Source of the DNA: Nocardia mikamii NBRC 108933 | GTDB lineage: Bacteria > Actinomycetota > Actinomycetes > Mycobacteriales > Mycobacteriaceae | NCBI RefSeq assembly: GCF_001613505.1 | Contig: NZ_BDCM01000022.1 | Location: 124,001 to 188,000 of the forward strand | DNA length: 64,000 bases | Reading direction: 5' to 3' | Shown: positions 43,310 to 50,777 of the stretch, piece after piece | Position numbering within the stretch: position 1 is the stretch's first letter | How the letters are laid out: each line of letters begins with the position of its first letter | Position numbers and translations under genes: made by a program | Notes under the pieces: generated by a model | The model's input: only the letters and a program-made list of their open reading frames with translations | What the model was told of the DNA's origin: nothing | Databases searched by the model: none

Positions 43310-44398
43310 TCAGGCTCCCAATCCGAGTATGCGGGCGGCGATGATGTTCTTCTGAATCTGCGAGGTGCCGCCCATGACGCTCTGGGCACGGCTGTAGAGG
43401 TAGGTGCCGAACATGTCGGCGTCGTCGGTGCCGGCGACGGTCAGCGCGGCATGGCCGACGGCCTGATCCACCCAGGTCATGAGTAGTTTGTCGAGTGAAC
43501 CGTCGGGGCCGTGCGAGACGCCGTCCAGCTGTTCGGACAGACGCCGCCGCACATGCAGCCGCAGCATCTCCGATTGCACCGCCGCCCAGGCCAATTCGTC
43601 GGGCACCGGCCCGTCGACGCGGTCGGCCAGCACCCGCACCGTCTTGGCGTAGCGCGCCGAATAACCGAGTGTCGACGGTTCCCGTTCGTGACCGACCACG
43701 GTCATCGCCAGCTTCCAGCCTTCACCCGGCGCGCCGACCATGCGGTCGGCGGGCACGGTGGCGCCATCGAAACCGACCTGCCCGAATTCGGTGGTGATGC
43801 CGCTGATCATGCGCAGCGGCCGCTGCCGCACACCCGGCTGCTTCATCGACACGATGAAAGCCGAAATCCCTTTGTGCCGTGGTGCTTGCGGATCGGTGCG
43901 GGCCAGGAGCAGGCACCAGTCCGCGATATCGGAGTAGCTGGTCCAGATCTTGTGGCCGTGGATCACGTAGTGGTCGCCGTCGAGGGTGGCGCTGGTGGTG
44001 AGTGCGGCGAGATCCGATCCGGCGCCCGGTTCGCTGAAGCCCTGGCACCAGCGTTCGGTGCCGTCGATCATGCCGGGCAGGAATCGCTGCTGTAGTTCCT
44101 TGCTGCCGTGGCGGCCCAGCCCCTGGACCAGATAGCCCAGACTCGGCCGGGGCGGGGCGCCCGCGCGGGCCAGTTCCTCGTCGACGATCACGTCGTAGAC
44201 CGGCGGCAGATCGTATCCGCCGAACTCCTTCGGCCACGACGATCCGAAGAAGCCGGCCCGGTACAACGCGCGATGCCACTCTCCCTGGCGGGCCCAGTAT
44301 TCGTCCCCGGACGTCGGGAAGTCGGCCGCGACCTCGGACAGCCAGCGGCGCAACCGATCCCGGAATTCGGCCTCGGCCGGTGAGTCACGAAAGTCCAC
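43310..44398 (-). CDS. Acyl-CoA dehydrogenase, large partner of a pair
   Basis: 362 residues from GTG 44398, preceded by GGAGGAGATC. The motifs GFSEPGAGSDLAALTTSA and HGHKIWTSYSD form the flavin pocket. The C-terminus is VMGGTSQIQKNIIAARILG, and VGHEREPS supplies the alternative Glu. It overlaps the small-partner gene at 44385 by 14 bases. This is the third large/small dehydrogenase pair in the cluster. Confidence 0.86.
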   Translation of the reverse strand: MDFRDSPAEAEFRDRLRRWLSEVAADFPTSGDEYWARQGEWHRALYRAGFFGSSWPKEFGGYDLPPVYDVIVDEELARAGAPPRPSLGYLVQGLGRHGSKELQQRFLPGMIDGTERWCQGFSEPGAGSDLAALTTSATLDGDHYVIHGHKIWTSYSDIADWCLLLARTDPQAPRHKGISAFIVSMKQPGVRQRPLRMISGITTEFGQVGFDGATVPADRMVGAPGEGWKLAMTVVGHEREPSTLGYSARYAKTVRVLADRVDGPVPDELAWAAVQSEMLRLHVRRRLSEQLDGVSHGPDGSLDKLLMTWVDQAVGHAALTVAGTDDADMFGTYLYSRAQSVMGGTSQIQKNIIAARILGLGA

Positions 44399-45290
44399 GG
44401 GCGATCTCCTCCAGACGGACGGGAAACAGTTCGGTCGAGACCAGGACGCGGCGAAGATAGAGGTGCGCCAGGCATTCCCAGGTGTTGCCGATGCCGCCGT
44501 GCACCTGGATGGCGGTTTCGCAGACGGTGCGGGCGGCGCGGGCGCAGTAGGTCTTGGCGATGCGAGCGGCACGCACCGCCTCGTCGGGCGCCAGTTCGTC
44601 CACACCCCAGGCGGCGTAGCGCAGCACACTGACCGAACCTTCGATCAGCGCCTGCGATTCGGCGAGCAGATGTGCGACGGCTTGATAGGAGCCGATCGTC
44701 TTGCCGTACTGCGCACGGACTTTCGCGTAGTCGACGGCCAGCCGCTGCGCGCCCCGGGCAGCGCCGAGCAGATCCGCGGTGGTGCCGACCAGTGCGAGTG
44801 CGAACCATTGTGACGCCTGATCGGCCGACAGTTCTCCGATGTGTTCGAGCCGTCCGTCGAGGTCGGCCGCCGTCCGGGTCGGATCCGCCAGCGGTACGGC
44901 GGGCCCCAGCGGGCCGGCCAGCACCTGACCGTCGGCGAGCACCACCGCCCGATCGCACCCGGCCGCGTCGACGGCGCGGCCACGCACCCCCAGCGTCCAG
45001 CGCCCCTCGTCTCCGGCGGGGTGACCGCGCAGGTCATCGGCCAGCACCGGGCCCAGAAACGCCACATCGACCAGTCCGCGCGCGAACTCCTCGGCCACCA
45101 GCGCCACTTCCACACCCGATGCGCCGTCGGAGCGCAGGGCTCGCCATCCGGTCAGTTCGACGGTCTTGTCCAGCCGTGTGTTCCGCTCCCGGTCGGCCAG
45201 GTCGGCCACCGAGCCGGGGCCCAGATCATCGGCCAATTTCGCTGCGGCATCACGCAATTGGCGCTGTTCACTGGTCAGACGGACGTCCAT
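44385..45290 (-). CDS. Acyl-CoA dehydrogenase-like subunit, small partner
   Basis: 301 residues. The C-terminal helical part is well kept (VRAQYGKTIGSYQAVAHLLA; AIQVHGGIGNTWECLAHLYL). The middle segment lacks the TEPGxGSD flavin loop, and no catalytic Glu is present. It is suited to be the partner of the dehydrogenase at 43310. Its start overlaps the ligase stop by 23 bases. Confidence 0.82.
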   Translation of the reverse strand: MDVRLTSEQRQLRDAAAKLADDLGPGSVADLADRERNTRLDKTVELTGWRALRSDGASGVEVALVAEEFARGLVDVAFLGPVLADDLRGHPAGDEGRWTLGVRGRAVDAAGCDRAVVLADGQVLAGPLGPAVPLADPTRTAADLDGRLEHIGELSADQASQWFALALVGTTADLLGAARGAQRLAVDYAKVRAQYGKTIGSYQAVAHLLAESQALIEGSVSVLRYAAWGVDELAPDEAVRAARIAKTYCARAARTVCETAIQVHGGIGNTWECLAHLYLRRVLVSTELFPVRLEEIARGLS

Positions 45291-46671
45291 AGCGCTCCTC
45301 GAGAACTCGGCGCAGCACCTTGCCGGACGGCAGGCGCGGGATGTCGGGGACGAAGACCACCCGGCGCAGCCGCTTGTATCCGGCCAGGCGATCGGCGACC
45401 AGCGCGGACAATTCCTGCGCGGTGACCGGCGCGGCGGCCGACACCGCGGCGACGATCGCCTCGCCGTCGGCGCCGTCGGCCACGCCGAAGACCGCGCAGT
45501 CGGCGACCGCCGGATGCCCGTGCAGTACGGATTCGATTTCGGCGGGTGCGACCTGGAAGCCGCGGACCTTGATCATCTCCTTCACCCGATCGGTGATGCG
45601 CACCCAGCCGTCGGTATCGATCCGGCCGACGTCGCCGGTGCGATACCAGCCGTCGACCACGGCCCCCGCGTCGGCGCCGTCGGGCAGGTACCCCGCCATC
45701 AGCGACGGGGATCGTGCCTGGATCTCCCCGATCTCCCCGGGCGGCAACGGTTTTCCGTCGTCGAGCGACGCCGTCCGCAGGCTCACCCCGGGCGCGGCTC
45801 GCCCCACGGTGTCCAGCCGGGCGCCCTCGATCGGATTGCAGGCCAGCACCGGAAGTTCGGTGGCGCCGTAGGCGGGCAGCCAGCGCACGCCCGTACGGCG
45901 GGTGACGGTTTCGGCCACGCTCACCGTCACCGGCGTCGCGCCCCACATGATGTAGCGCAGCGAGGACAGGTCGAACGATTCCAGCTCCGGATGCGAGGCG
46001 ATGGCCAGCGCGATCGGCGCCACCGCCATCTCCACGGTGATCCGGTCGCGTTCGATGCTGCGCAGCATCGACTCCAAATCGAAGCGGCGATGCAGCCGCA
46101 TCCAGGCGCCGACGCGCAACGCGGTGACGATATTGAGCAGGCCGAGGATGTGGGAGGGCGGGGTCAGGATCTGGATTCGGTCCTCGCTACTCAGCTCGAG
46201 CACCTGCCGCCAGTCGCGCACCGCGGCGTCGAACGAGGCGTGGGTGTGGCGCACCGCCTTCGGCAGGCCGGTCGTGCCGGAACTGAACACCAGCACCGCA
46301 TCCGATTGCGGATCCGGTGGGTCGAATTCCTCGCGGCTGGGCGTGATCGGTTCGCCGAGATCGAGCATGGGCATCAGTTCCGCCAGCACGGGATGGTCGC
46401 CGATCGCGAATCCGGGGGTGGTGATCGCGAGCGCGTGCTCGGCCTCGGCTCGCCGCCACGCCGGGCTCAGCAGAACCACCGCCGCGCCGAGCTTCCACGC
46501 CGCCAGCACCGCGAGGACGAATTCCGGGCGATTGGACGACATCACGGCGATCCGGCTGCCCGCCCGGACGCCGCGATCGCGCATCCTCCGCGCCAGTCCG
46601 CCGGCCAGTTCGTCGAGCTGCGACAGGCTGTAGTGCCGATCGTCGAACACGATCGCCGTCGGCTCGGTCAT
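45268..46671 (-). CDS. AMP-forming acid-CoA ligase (ANL superfamily)
   Basis: 467 residues, short for the family. It has VLVFSSGTTGLPKAV, PAYGATELPV, the hinge GWYRTGDVGRIDTDGWV, VKEMIKVRGFQVAP and the C-terminal Lys in LPSGKVLRR. It is the first gene of the leftward operon, 23 bases from the operator palindrome (46692-46710), so it is probably the regulated entry step for a side-chain acid. Confidence 0.88.
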   Translation of the reverse strand: MTEPTAIVFDDRHYSLSQLDELAGGLARRMRDRGVRAGSRIAVMSSNRPEFVLAVLAAWKLGAAVVLLSPAWRRAEAEHALAITTPGFAIGDHPVLAELMPMLDLGEPITPSREEFDPPDPQSDAVLVFSSGTTGLPKAVRHTHASFDAAVRDWRQVLELSSEDRIQILTPPSHILGLLNIVTALRVGAWMRLHRRFDLESMLRSIERDRITVEMAVAPIALAIASHPELESFDLSSLRYIMWGATPVTVSVAETVTRRTGVRWLPAYGATELPVLACNPIEGARLDTVGRAAPGVSLRTASLDDGKPLPPGEIGEIQARSPSLMAGYLPDGADAGAVVDGWYRTGDVGRIDTDGWVRITDRVKEMIKVRGFQVAPAEIESVLHGHPAVADCAVFGVADGADGEAIVAAVSAAAPVTAQELSALVADRLAGYKRLRRVVFVPDIPRLPSGKVLRRVLEERYGRPSDQ

Positions 46672-46691
46672 GAGGAAATCCCATCTCGTTC

Positions 46692-46710
46692 AAGAGAACG
46701 CTATTCTCTT
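46692..46710. promoter_or_regulatory. Operator AAGAGAA-CGCTA-TTCTCTT
   Basis: Perfect 7-bp arms with a 5-base centre; the core GAGAAC-GCT-ATTCTC matches the other copies. It lies between the ligase (start 46671) and the reductase (start 46745), so one bound repressor would cover both promoters. Confidence 0.78.
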
Positions 46711-46744
46711 TGTATAAGAATCTTAATACCAGGAGAGGCTTTCC

Positions 46745-47791
46745 ATGGCGAGTCCCCCGATGTTCCGGCCCGCGACCGTGACCCGGATCGTGAAGGAGTG
46801 CGCCGATGCGCGAACCTTCGTACTGGCCCCGCACGACGGCCCGCTCACCTATCGCGCCGGACAGTTCTGCACCTTCCGGATCCGGGTCAACGGCGCCGAG
46901 CTGTACCGGTCCTATTCGATGTCCAGCGCACCGGAAACCGACGCCGAACTGATGACGACGGTCAAACGTGTTCCGGGCGGCAAGGTCTCGAACTGGTTGC
47001 TGGACAACGTGTCCGAGGGCGACGAGATCGACATGGGCCGCCCCGCCGGCCGATTCTGCCTGCGCGACACCGAGGTTCCGCTGCTGGGTTTCAGCGGTGG
47101 CAGCGGGATCACGCCGGTGTTGTCGCTGGCCAAGAGCGCGCTGGCCACCACCGCGCGGCAGGTGCGCCTGCTCTGCGCGGACCGCGACGCCGAGTCGGTC
47201 ATCTTCGGCACCACGCTGCTCGAACTGGCGCAGCGCTATCGCGGCCGGCTCCAGGTGGTCCGGCATCTCGACAGCGTGGCCGGACTACTCGATCCGGCGG
47301 CGGTGCGTGAGTTCGTCGGCAGGGACGCTCATGCCGACAGCTATGTGTGCGGGCCGGAGAAGTTCATGGAGATGGTGGAGGGGGCGCTTCCCGGCCCGGG
47401 GGTGATCTTCAGCGAACGGTTCGGCGCACCGGTTCCCGAACTCGCCGACTCGGCGATAGCGCCGGCACTCGTGACCGCCTCCGAGACAGCCACGCCCGCA
47501 ACCGAATCCGACACCGACGGCGGCACCGTCACGATCTTCCTCAACCGCAAGAAGGCCACGGTCCCACGCCACGCCGGCGAGACACTGCTGGAGAGCGCTC
47601 GCCGCGCGGGCCTGACCCCGCCGTTCTCCTGCGAATCCGGTAACTGCGCCACGTGTATGGCCCGGCTCAGCGAGGGCAGCGCCACGATGCGGGTGAACGA
47701 CGCCCTCGCCGACGACGAGGTCGAGGACGGTTACGTCCTCACCTGCCAAGCGGTGCCGGATACCGCGTCGGTGACCGTGCATTACGAATGA
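46745..47791 (+). CDS. Oxygenase reductase: FAD/NAD domain plus plant-type [2Fe-2S] ferredoxin (KshB-like)
   Basis: 348 residues. It has an FNR-like FAD domain (RSYSMSSAPE), an NAD domain (GFSGGSGITPVLSLAKSAL; CGPEKFMEMVE) and a C-terminal ferredoxin with ligands in CESGNCATC and a last Cys in YVLTCQAVP. The order matches KshB/HmpX, the reductase of 3-ketosteroid 9alpha-hydroxylase. It could power the Rieske oxygenase at 18493, which shares the operator type. ATG 46745 follows CCAGGAGAGGCTTTCC. Confidence 0.88.
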   Translation: MASPPMFRPATVTRIVKECADARTFVLAPHDGPLTYRAGQFCTFRIRVNGAELYRSYSMSSAPETDAELMTTVKRVPGGKVSNWLLDNVSEGDEIDMGRPAGRFCLRDTEVPLLGFSGGSGITPVLSLAKSALATTARQVRLLCADRDAESVIFGTTLLELAQRYRGRLQVVRHLDSVAGLLDPAAVREFVGRDAHADSYVCGPEKFMEMVEGALPGPGVIFSERFGAPVPELADSAIAPALVTASETATPATESDTDGGTVTIFLNRKKATVPRHAGETLLESARRAGLTPPFSCESGNCATCMARLSEGSATMRVNDALADDEVEDGYVLTCQAVPDTASVTVHYE

Positions 47792-47830
47792 GCGGCCGAC
47801 GCGGGCGGTCGTCCCCGGTCGGCCGCCTCG

Positions 47831-47845
47831 GTCCCCGCAGGGGAC
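47831..47845. terminator. Hairpin between convergent reductase and CoA-transferase genes
   Basis: GTCCCC-GCA-GGGGAC, a 6-bp perfect stem with a 3-base loop, in the 182-base convergent gap. Without a U tract it is only a candidate terminator. Confidence 0.5.
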
Positions 47846-47973
47846 GTGGTCGTGTCAGTGTGTAGCGGTCGGCGCCGTCAGCCTGCTGCTCCGAACTGCG
47901 TGTCGCGACGATTTCCGTAGCCCCCAGCGCAGGCGAACAGTGCCGAGGCCGACGTCTGCCGGCGCCTGTCGAC

Positions 47974-49095
47974 TCAACGCACCGACTCCTGGTTGTCGTG
48001 TTCCCCCAACCGGGGCGGTGGGCCGTATTCCGGTGTGTAGCCGTCGATTCGGATGGGCGATGCCACCAGACGGTACCTCCCCGCCGTGGCCACGACTTCC
48101 GCAGTGGCGTCGAGTGCTTCGGGCAAGGTGCGCACCGCCGCGGCGGGAATGCCCAGCGGCCGCAGTCGCGCCTCCCAGCCACGGGCGTCGTCGCGGGCCA
48201 GCGCGGCGGTCACCGCGGCGAGCACCTCGACTCGGCGGGACACGCGTTCGGCCATGGTGTCGAATCCCGTCACCCCGGCCTCGGCGGCGAAGGTCTTCCA
48301 GAAGCGATCGTGCGTGACGAACAACGCCAGGTAACCGGCGGCGGTCGGGAACAGTTGCGCGGGAACGTAGTACGAGTGCGCGCCGAACGGGCGCCGCTGC
48401 GGGTGTGTGCCCTCGTTGAGATATGCCGCCGCGTGATAGTTCAACTGCGACAACATCACATCGCGCAGGCAGACGTCCACCTGACCACCGCGTCCGGACA
48501 CGATCTGCGCGAGCAGACCCAGCGCCGCGGTCAGGCCGGTGGAGTTGTCGGCGGAGGAATAGCCGGGCAGGGTCGGCGGTCCGGCCGGATCGCCGGTGAG
48601 CGCCGCGACCCCCGTGGCGGCCTGCACGATGTAGTCGAATGCCGGATCGTCGCCGCCGTAGAGACCGAATCCGGTGATCGCGACGCAGACGATCGCCGGG
48701 TTGAATTCTCGCAGCGACGCATACGTCAGACCGAGCCGGCGGATCGCGGACGGTTTCAAATTCACCAGTAGCGCATGCGAATTCGCGACCAGCTCACCCA
48801 GACGCGCCCGGCCGTCCACACTGCCGGGATCGAGCCGGATACTGCGTTTGCCGCGATTCAGGCTCGCGAAGTAGCTGTCGCCGACCTGCCGGGAGATGTC
48901 GCCGCCGGCCGGTTCCAGCTTGGTGACCTGAGCGCCCAGGTCGGCGAGCATCATCGTCGCGTACGGACCGGCGAGCATGGTGCCGACCTCGAGAATGCGA
49001 ATCCCCGCCAGCGGGCCGGCGCAGCTGTGCTCCGCCGAGGCTCCGGTCCGCGGGTCCCGGTCCGCGTCCGGATCCGGAGAAGCGTTGGTGCTCAT
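47974..49095 (-). CDS. CaiB/BaiF (class III) CoA-transferase
   Basis: 373 residues. GIRILEVGTMLAGPYATMML and SYFASLNRGKRSIRLDPGS are the family signatures. DYIVQAATGVAALTGDPAG is the region of the conserved active-site loop. It transfers CoA to a carboxylic acid of the pathway. Start ATG 49095 overlaps the stop of the LLM gene by 4 bases (49092-49095). Confidence 0.85.
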   Translation of the reverse strand: MSTNASPDPDADRDPRTGASAEHSCAGPLAGIRILEVGTMLAGPYATMMLADLGAQVTKLEPAGGDISRQVGDSYFASLNRGKRSIRLDPGSVDGRARLGELVANSHALLVNLKPSAIRRLGLTYASLREFNPAIVCVAITGFGLYGGDDPAFDYIVQAATGVAALTGDPAGPPTLPGYSSADNSTGLTAALGLLAQIVSGRGGQVDVCLRDVMLSQLNYHAAAYLNEGTHPQRRPFGAHSYYVPAQLFPTAAGYLALFVTHDRFWKTFAAEAGVTGFDTMAERVSRRVEVLAAVTAALARDDARGWEARLRPLGIPAAAVRTLPEALDATAEVVATAGRYRLVASPIRIDGYTPEYGPPPRLGEHDNQESVR

Positions 49096-50048
49096 CGTAA
49101 TTCCCGGGCCAGCTCCGCGATCATGTCCCGCGTACGGCGCTTCGATGCGATCAGTTCGTCGCGGCTGTCACCGATCGGCAGCAGCCGGATCGAGACATCG
49201 GTGGCGCCCGCCTCCGCGAAACGGCGCAATCCGGCGGCGATGGCGGCCTCGTCACCGGCGACGCAGATGTCGCCGACGTCGCGGGCGTCCCCCTGTTCGA
49301 GCAGGCGCTGATAGTTGGGCGAGATCTCCGCCTCGCCGAGTATGCGATTGGCCCGCGCCTTCGCCTCGTCGACCTCTCCTGCCCGGCACAGGCAGACCGG
49401 CAACCCCGCCACGATGCGCGGCGGCACCCGGCCCGCGTCGGCCGCGGCCTTGGTGATCTTGGGCGTCACATGGTCGGCGATCGCGCGCTCGTCGGCCATC
49501 CACAGGATGGTCCCGTCGGCTCGCTCCCCCGCGATGCGCAACATCACCGGCCCGAGCGCGGCCACCAGCACCGGCACCGGGGCGACCGGGCCCAGATCGA
49601 GCGGATTGCGCACGGTGAACGTGTCGTTCTCGACGTCGACGGCGCCCGGGCCGGTCAGTCCCGCCGCCAGTACGTCCAGATAGTCCCGCGTGTAGGCCGC
49701 CGGGCGTTCGTACGGCAAGCCGAGCATGTCACGCACGATCCAGTGATGGGAGGGGCCGACTCCCAGTGCCAGCCGCCCACCCGCGGCGGCCTGCGCCGAC
49801 AACGCCTGGCGGGCCAGCGCGATCGGATGTTGCGCCTGCAGCGGCACCACGGCGGTCCCCAATTCGATGCGGCGAGTGCGCAATCCCATCGCCGCGACCG
49901 TGATCAGCGCGTCGAAATCGCTGGGAATCTGCGGAATCCACGCGGTGTCGAGCCCGGCGTCCTCGGCCCAGGCGATGTCGTCGAGCATCCGGCTCAGCTT
50001 GCGCGCGGAATCCCCCTTCTCCGGTCCGATCATCACTCCGACACGCAC
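49092..50048 (-). CDS. LLM-class F420-dependent oxidoreductase
   Basis: 318 residues. The core segments MLDDIAWAEDAGLDTAWIPQ, RRIELGTAVVPLQAQHPI and VPVLVAALGPVMLRIAGERA are typical of F420-dependent luciferase-like enzymes. GTG 50048 is chosen because TTGGAGGTCTTC precedes it; the longer frame adds 15 non-homologous residues. It forms an operon with the CoA-transferase. Upstream, GAGAATGCCAATACC at 50120-50134 is a poor match (11 of 15) to the cluster operator. Confidence 0.83.
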   Translation of the reverse strand: MRVGVMIGPEKGDSARKLSRMLDDIAWAEDAGLDTAWIPQIPSDFDALITVAAMGLRTRRIELGTAVVPLQAQHPIALARQALSAQAAAGGRLALGVGPSHHWIVRDMLGLPYERPAAYTRDYLDVLAAGLTGPGAVDVENDTFTVRNPLDLGPVAPVPVLVAALGPVMLRIAGERADGTILWMADERAIADHVTPKITKAAADAGRVPPRIVAGLPVCLCRAGEVDEAKARANRILGEAEISPNYQRLLEQGDARDVGDICVAGDEAAIAAGLRRFAEAGATDVSIRLLPIGDSRDELIASKRRTRDMIAELARELR

Positions 50049-50152
50049 GAAGACCTCCAACCCGCCGCTACGCCGGGCGACCGCGTCACCCACAGATGAA
50101 TACGGTACTTGCGAAAAAAGAGAATGCCAATACCGTCAACGGGCCTGCGCGT

Positions 50153-50383
50153 TCACGAGCGACTCCCGACCGCCCCGTCGCCCAGGGAACGGCAGCTGCG
50201 GACCCGTGCGACAGATCCGCCCGCGACAGCGGTTCGCGCGGGGACCGAAAGGCGTCCCCGCGCCGCCGCCCGGCGCCCGAGAACCGCCCGTCCCGAACGA
50301 CGCGTCGCGTCCAGAGTTCCGTGCGCCGTCAACACCGCGGTGGCGACCGTGGCCACCAGAACAAGCATCAGATACAGCACCAT
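50153..50383 (-). CDS. Small single-pass membrane protein, uncertain
   Basis: 76 residues from ATG 50383, which follows CGGGAGGACGCC. The N-terminus is a hydrophobic segment MVLYLMLVLVATVATAVLTA; the remainder is Arg/Ala/Gly-rich and could be noise. No family is recognised. The longer frame upstream of 50383 looks non-coding. Confidence 0.45.
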   Translation of the reverse strand: MVLYLMLVLVATVATAVLTAHGTLDATRRSGRAVLGRRAAARGRLSVPARTAVAGGSVARVRSCRSLGDGAVGSRS

Positions 50384-50777
50384 GGCGTCCTCCCGTCCGA
50401 GAGCATGAATCCGCCCCACGGATATCGCGCGGACCGTCGACAGCTCTGGATCCGCAATACCCGATTCATCGACGCTCATCGCCATACGGTTACGCGATCA
50501 ACCCGCGATTCATGGTGGATCACTCGGCATTTGCCGCGTCGACCATTCGACAGCTTTCCCCGCGGCGATGTTCTCGATCCGCTCGGCGAGCACGCGCCGC
50601 CCCGTCCGCACCGCCGTACGGGCCGGCCTGTGCGATGTACAGGAAGCGCTCGCGCTTCGACGACTCCGCCGTCGCCCGCAGACAGCAGCCGGTTGTTCTG
50701 CCGCCGATCCTGAGTGCAGACTGAGAACAGCAGACGAAATACCGGATAACAGAAGCGTCACGCTAGCATCGGCGACC
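50384..50777. other. Intergenic region upstream of the arabinosyltransferase
   Basis: About 390 bases with no gene I can support. A -10-like TAGCAT at 50764-50769 lies 9 bases before GTG 50778, compatible with a leaderless transcript of the arabinosyltransferase gene. Confidence 0.45.

Noticed and set aside
50102..50137. ACGGTA ... TACCGT inverted repeat and GAGAATG near 50120 as another cluster operator
   Set aside because: The match to the 15-bp operator is only 11 of 15 and the ATTCTC half is lost; too weak to list as a site.
50094..50777. Overlapping ORFs on the plus strand before the arabinosyltransferase gene
   Set aside because: Compositions are Arg/Pro/Ser-rich, no ribosome sites or family signals; only one small minus-strand frame has some support.
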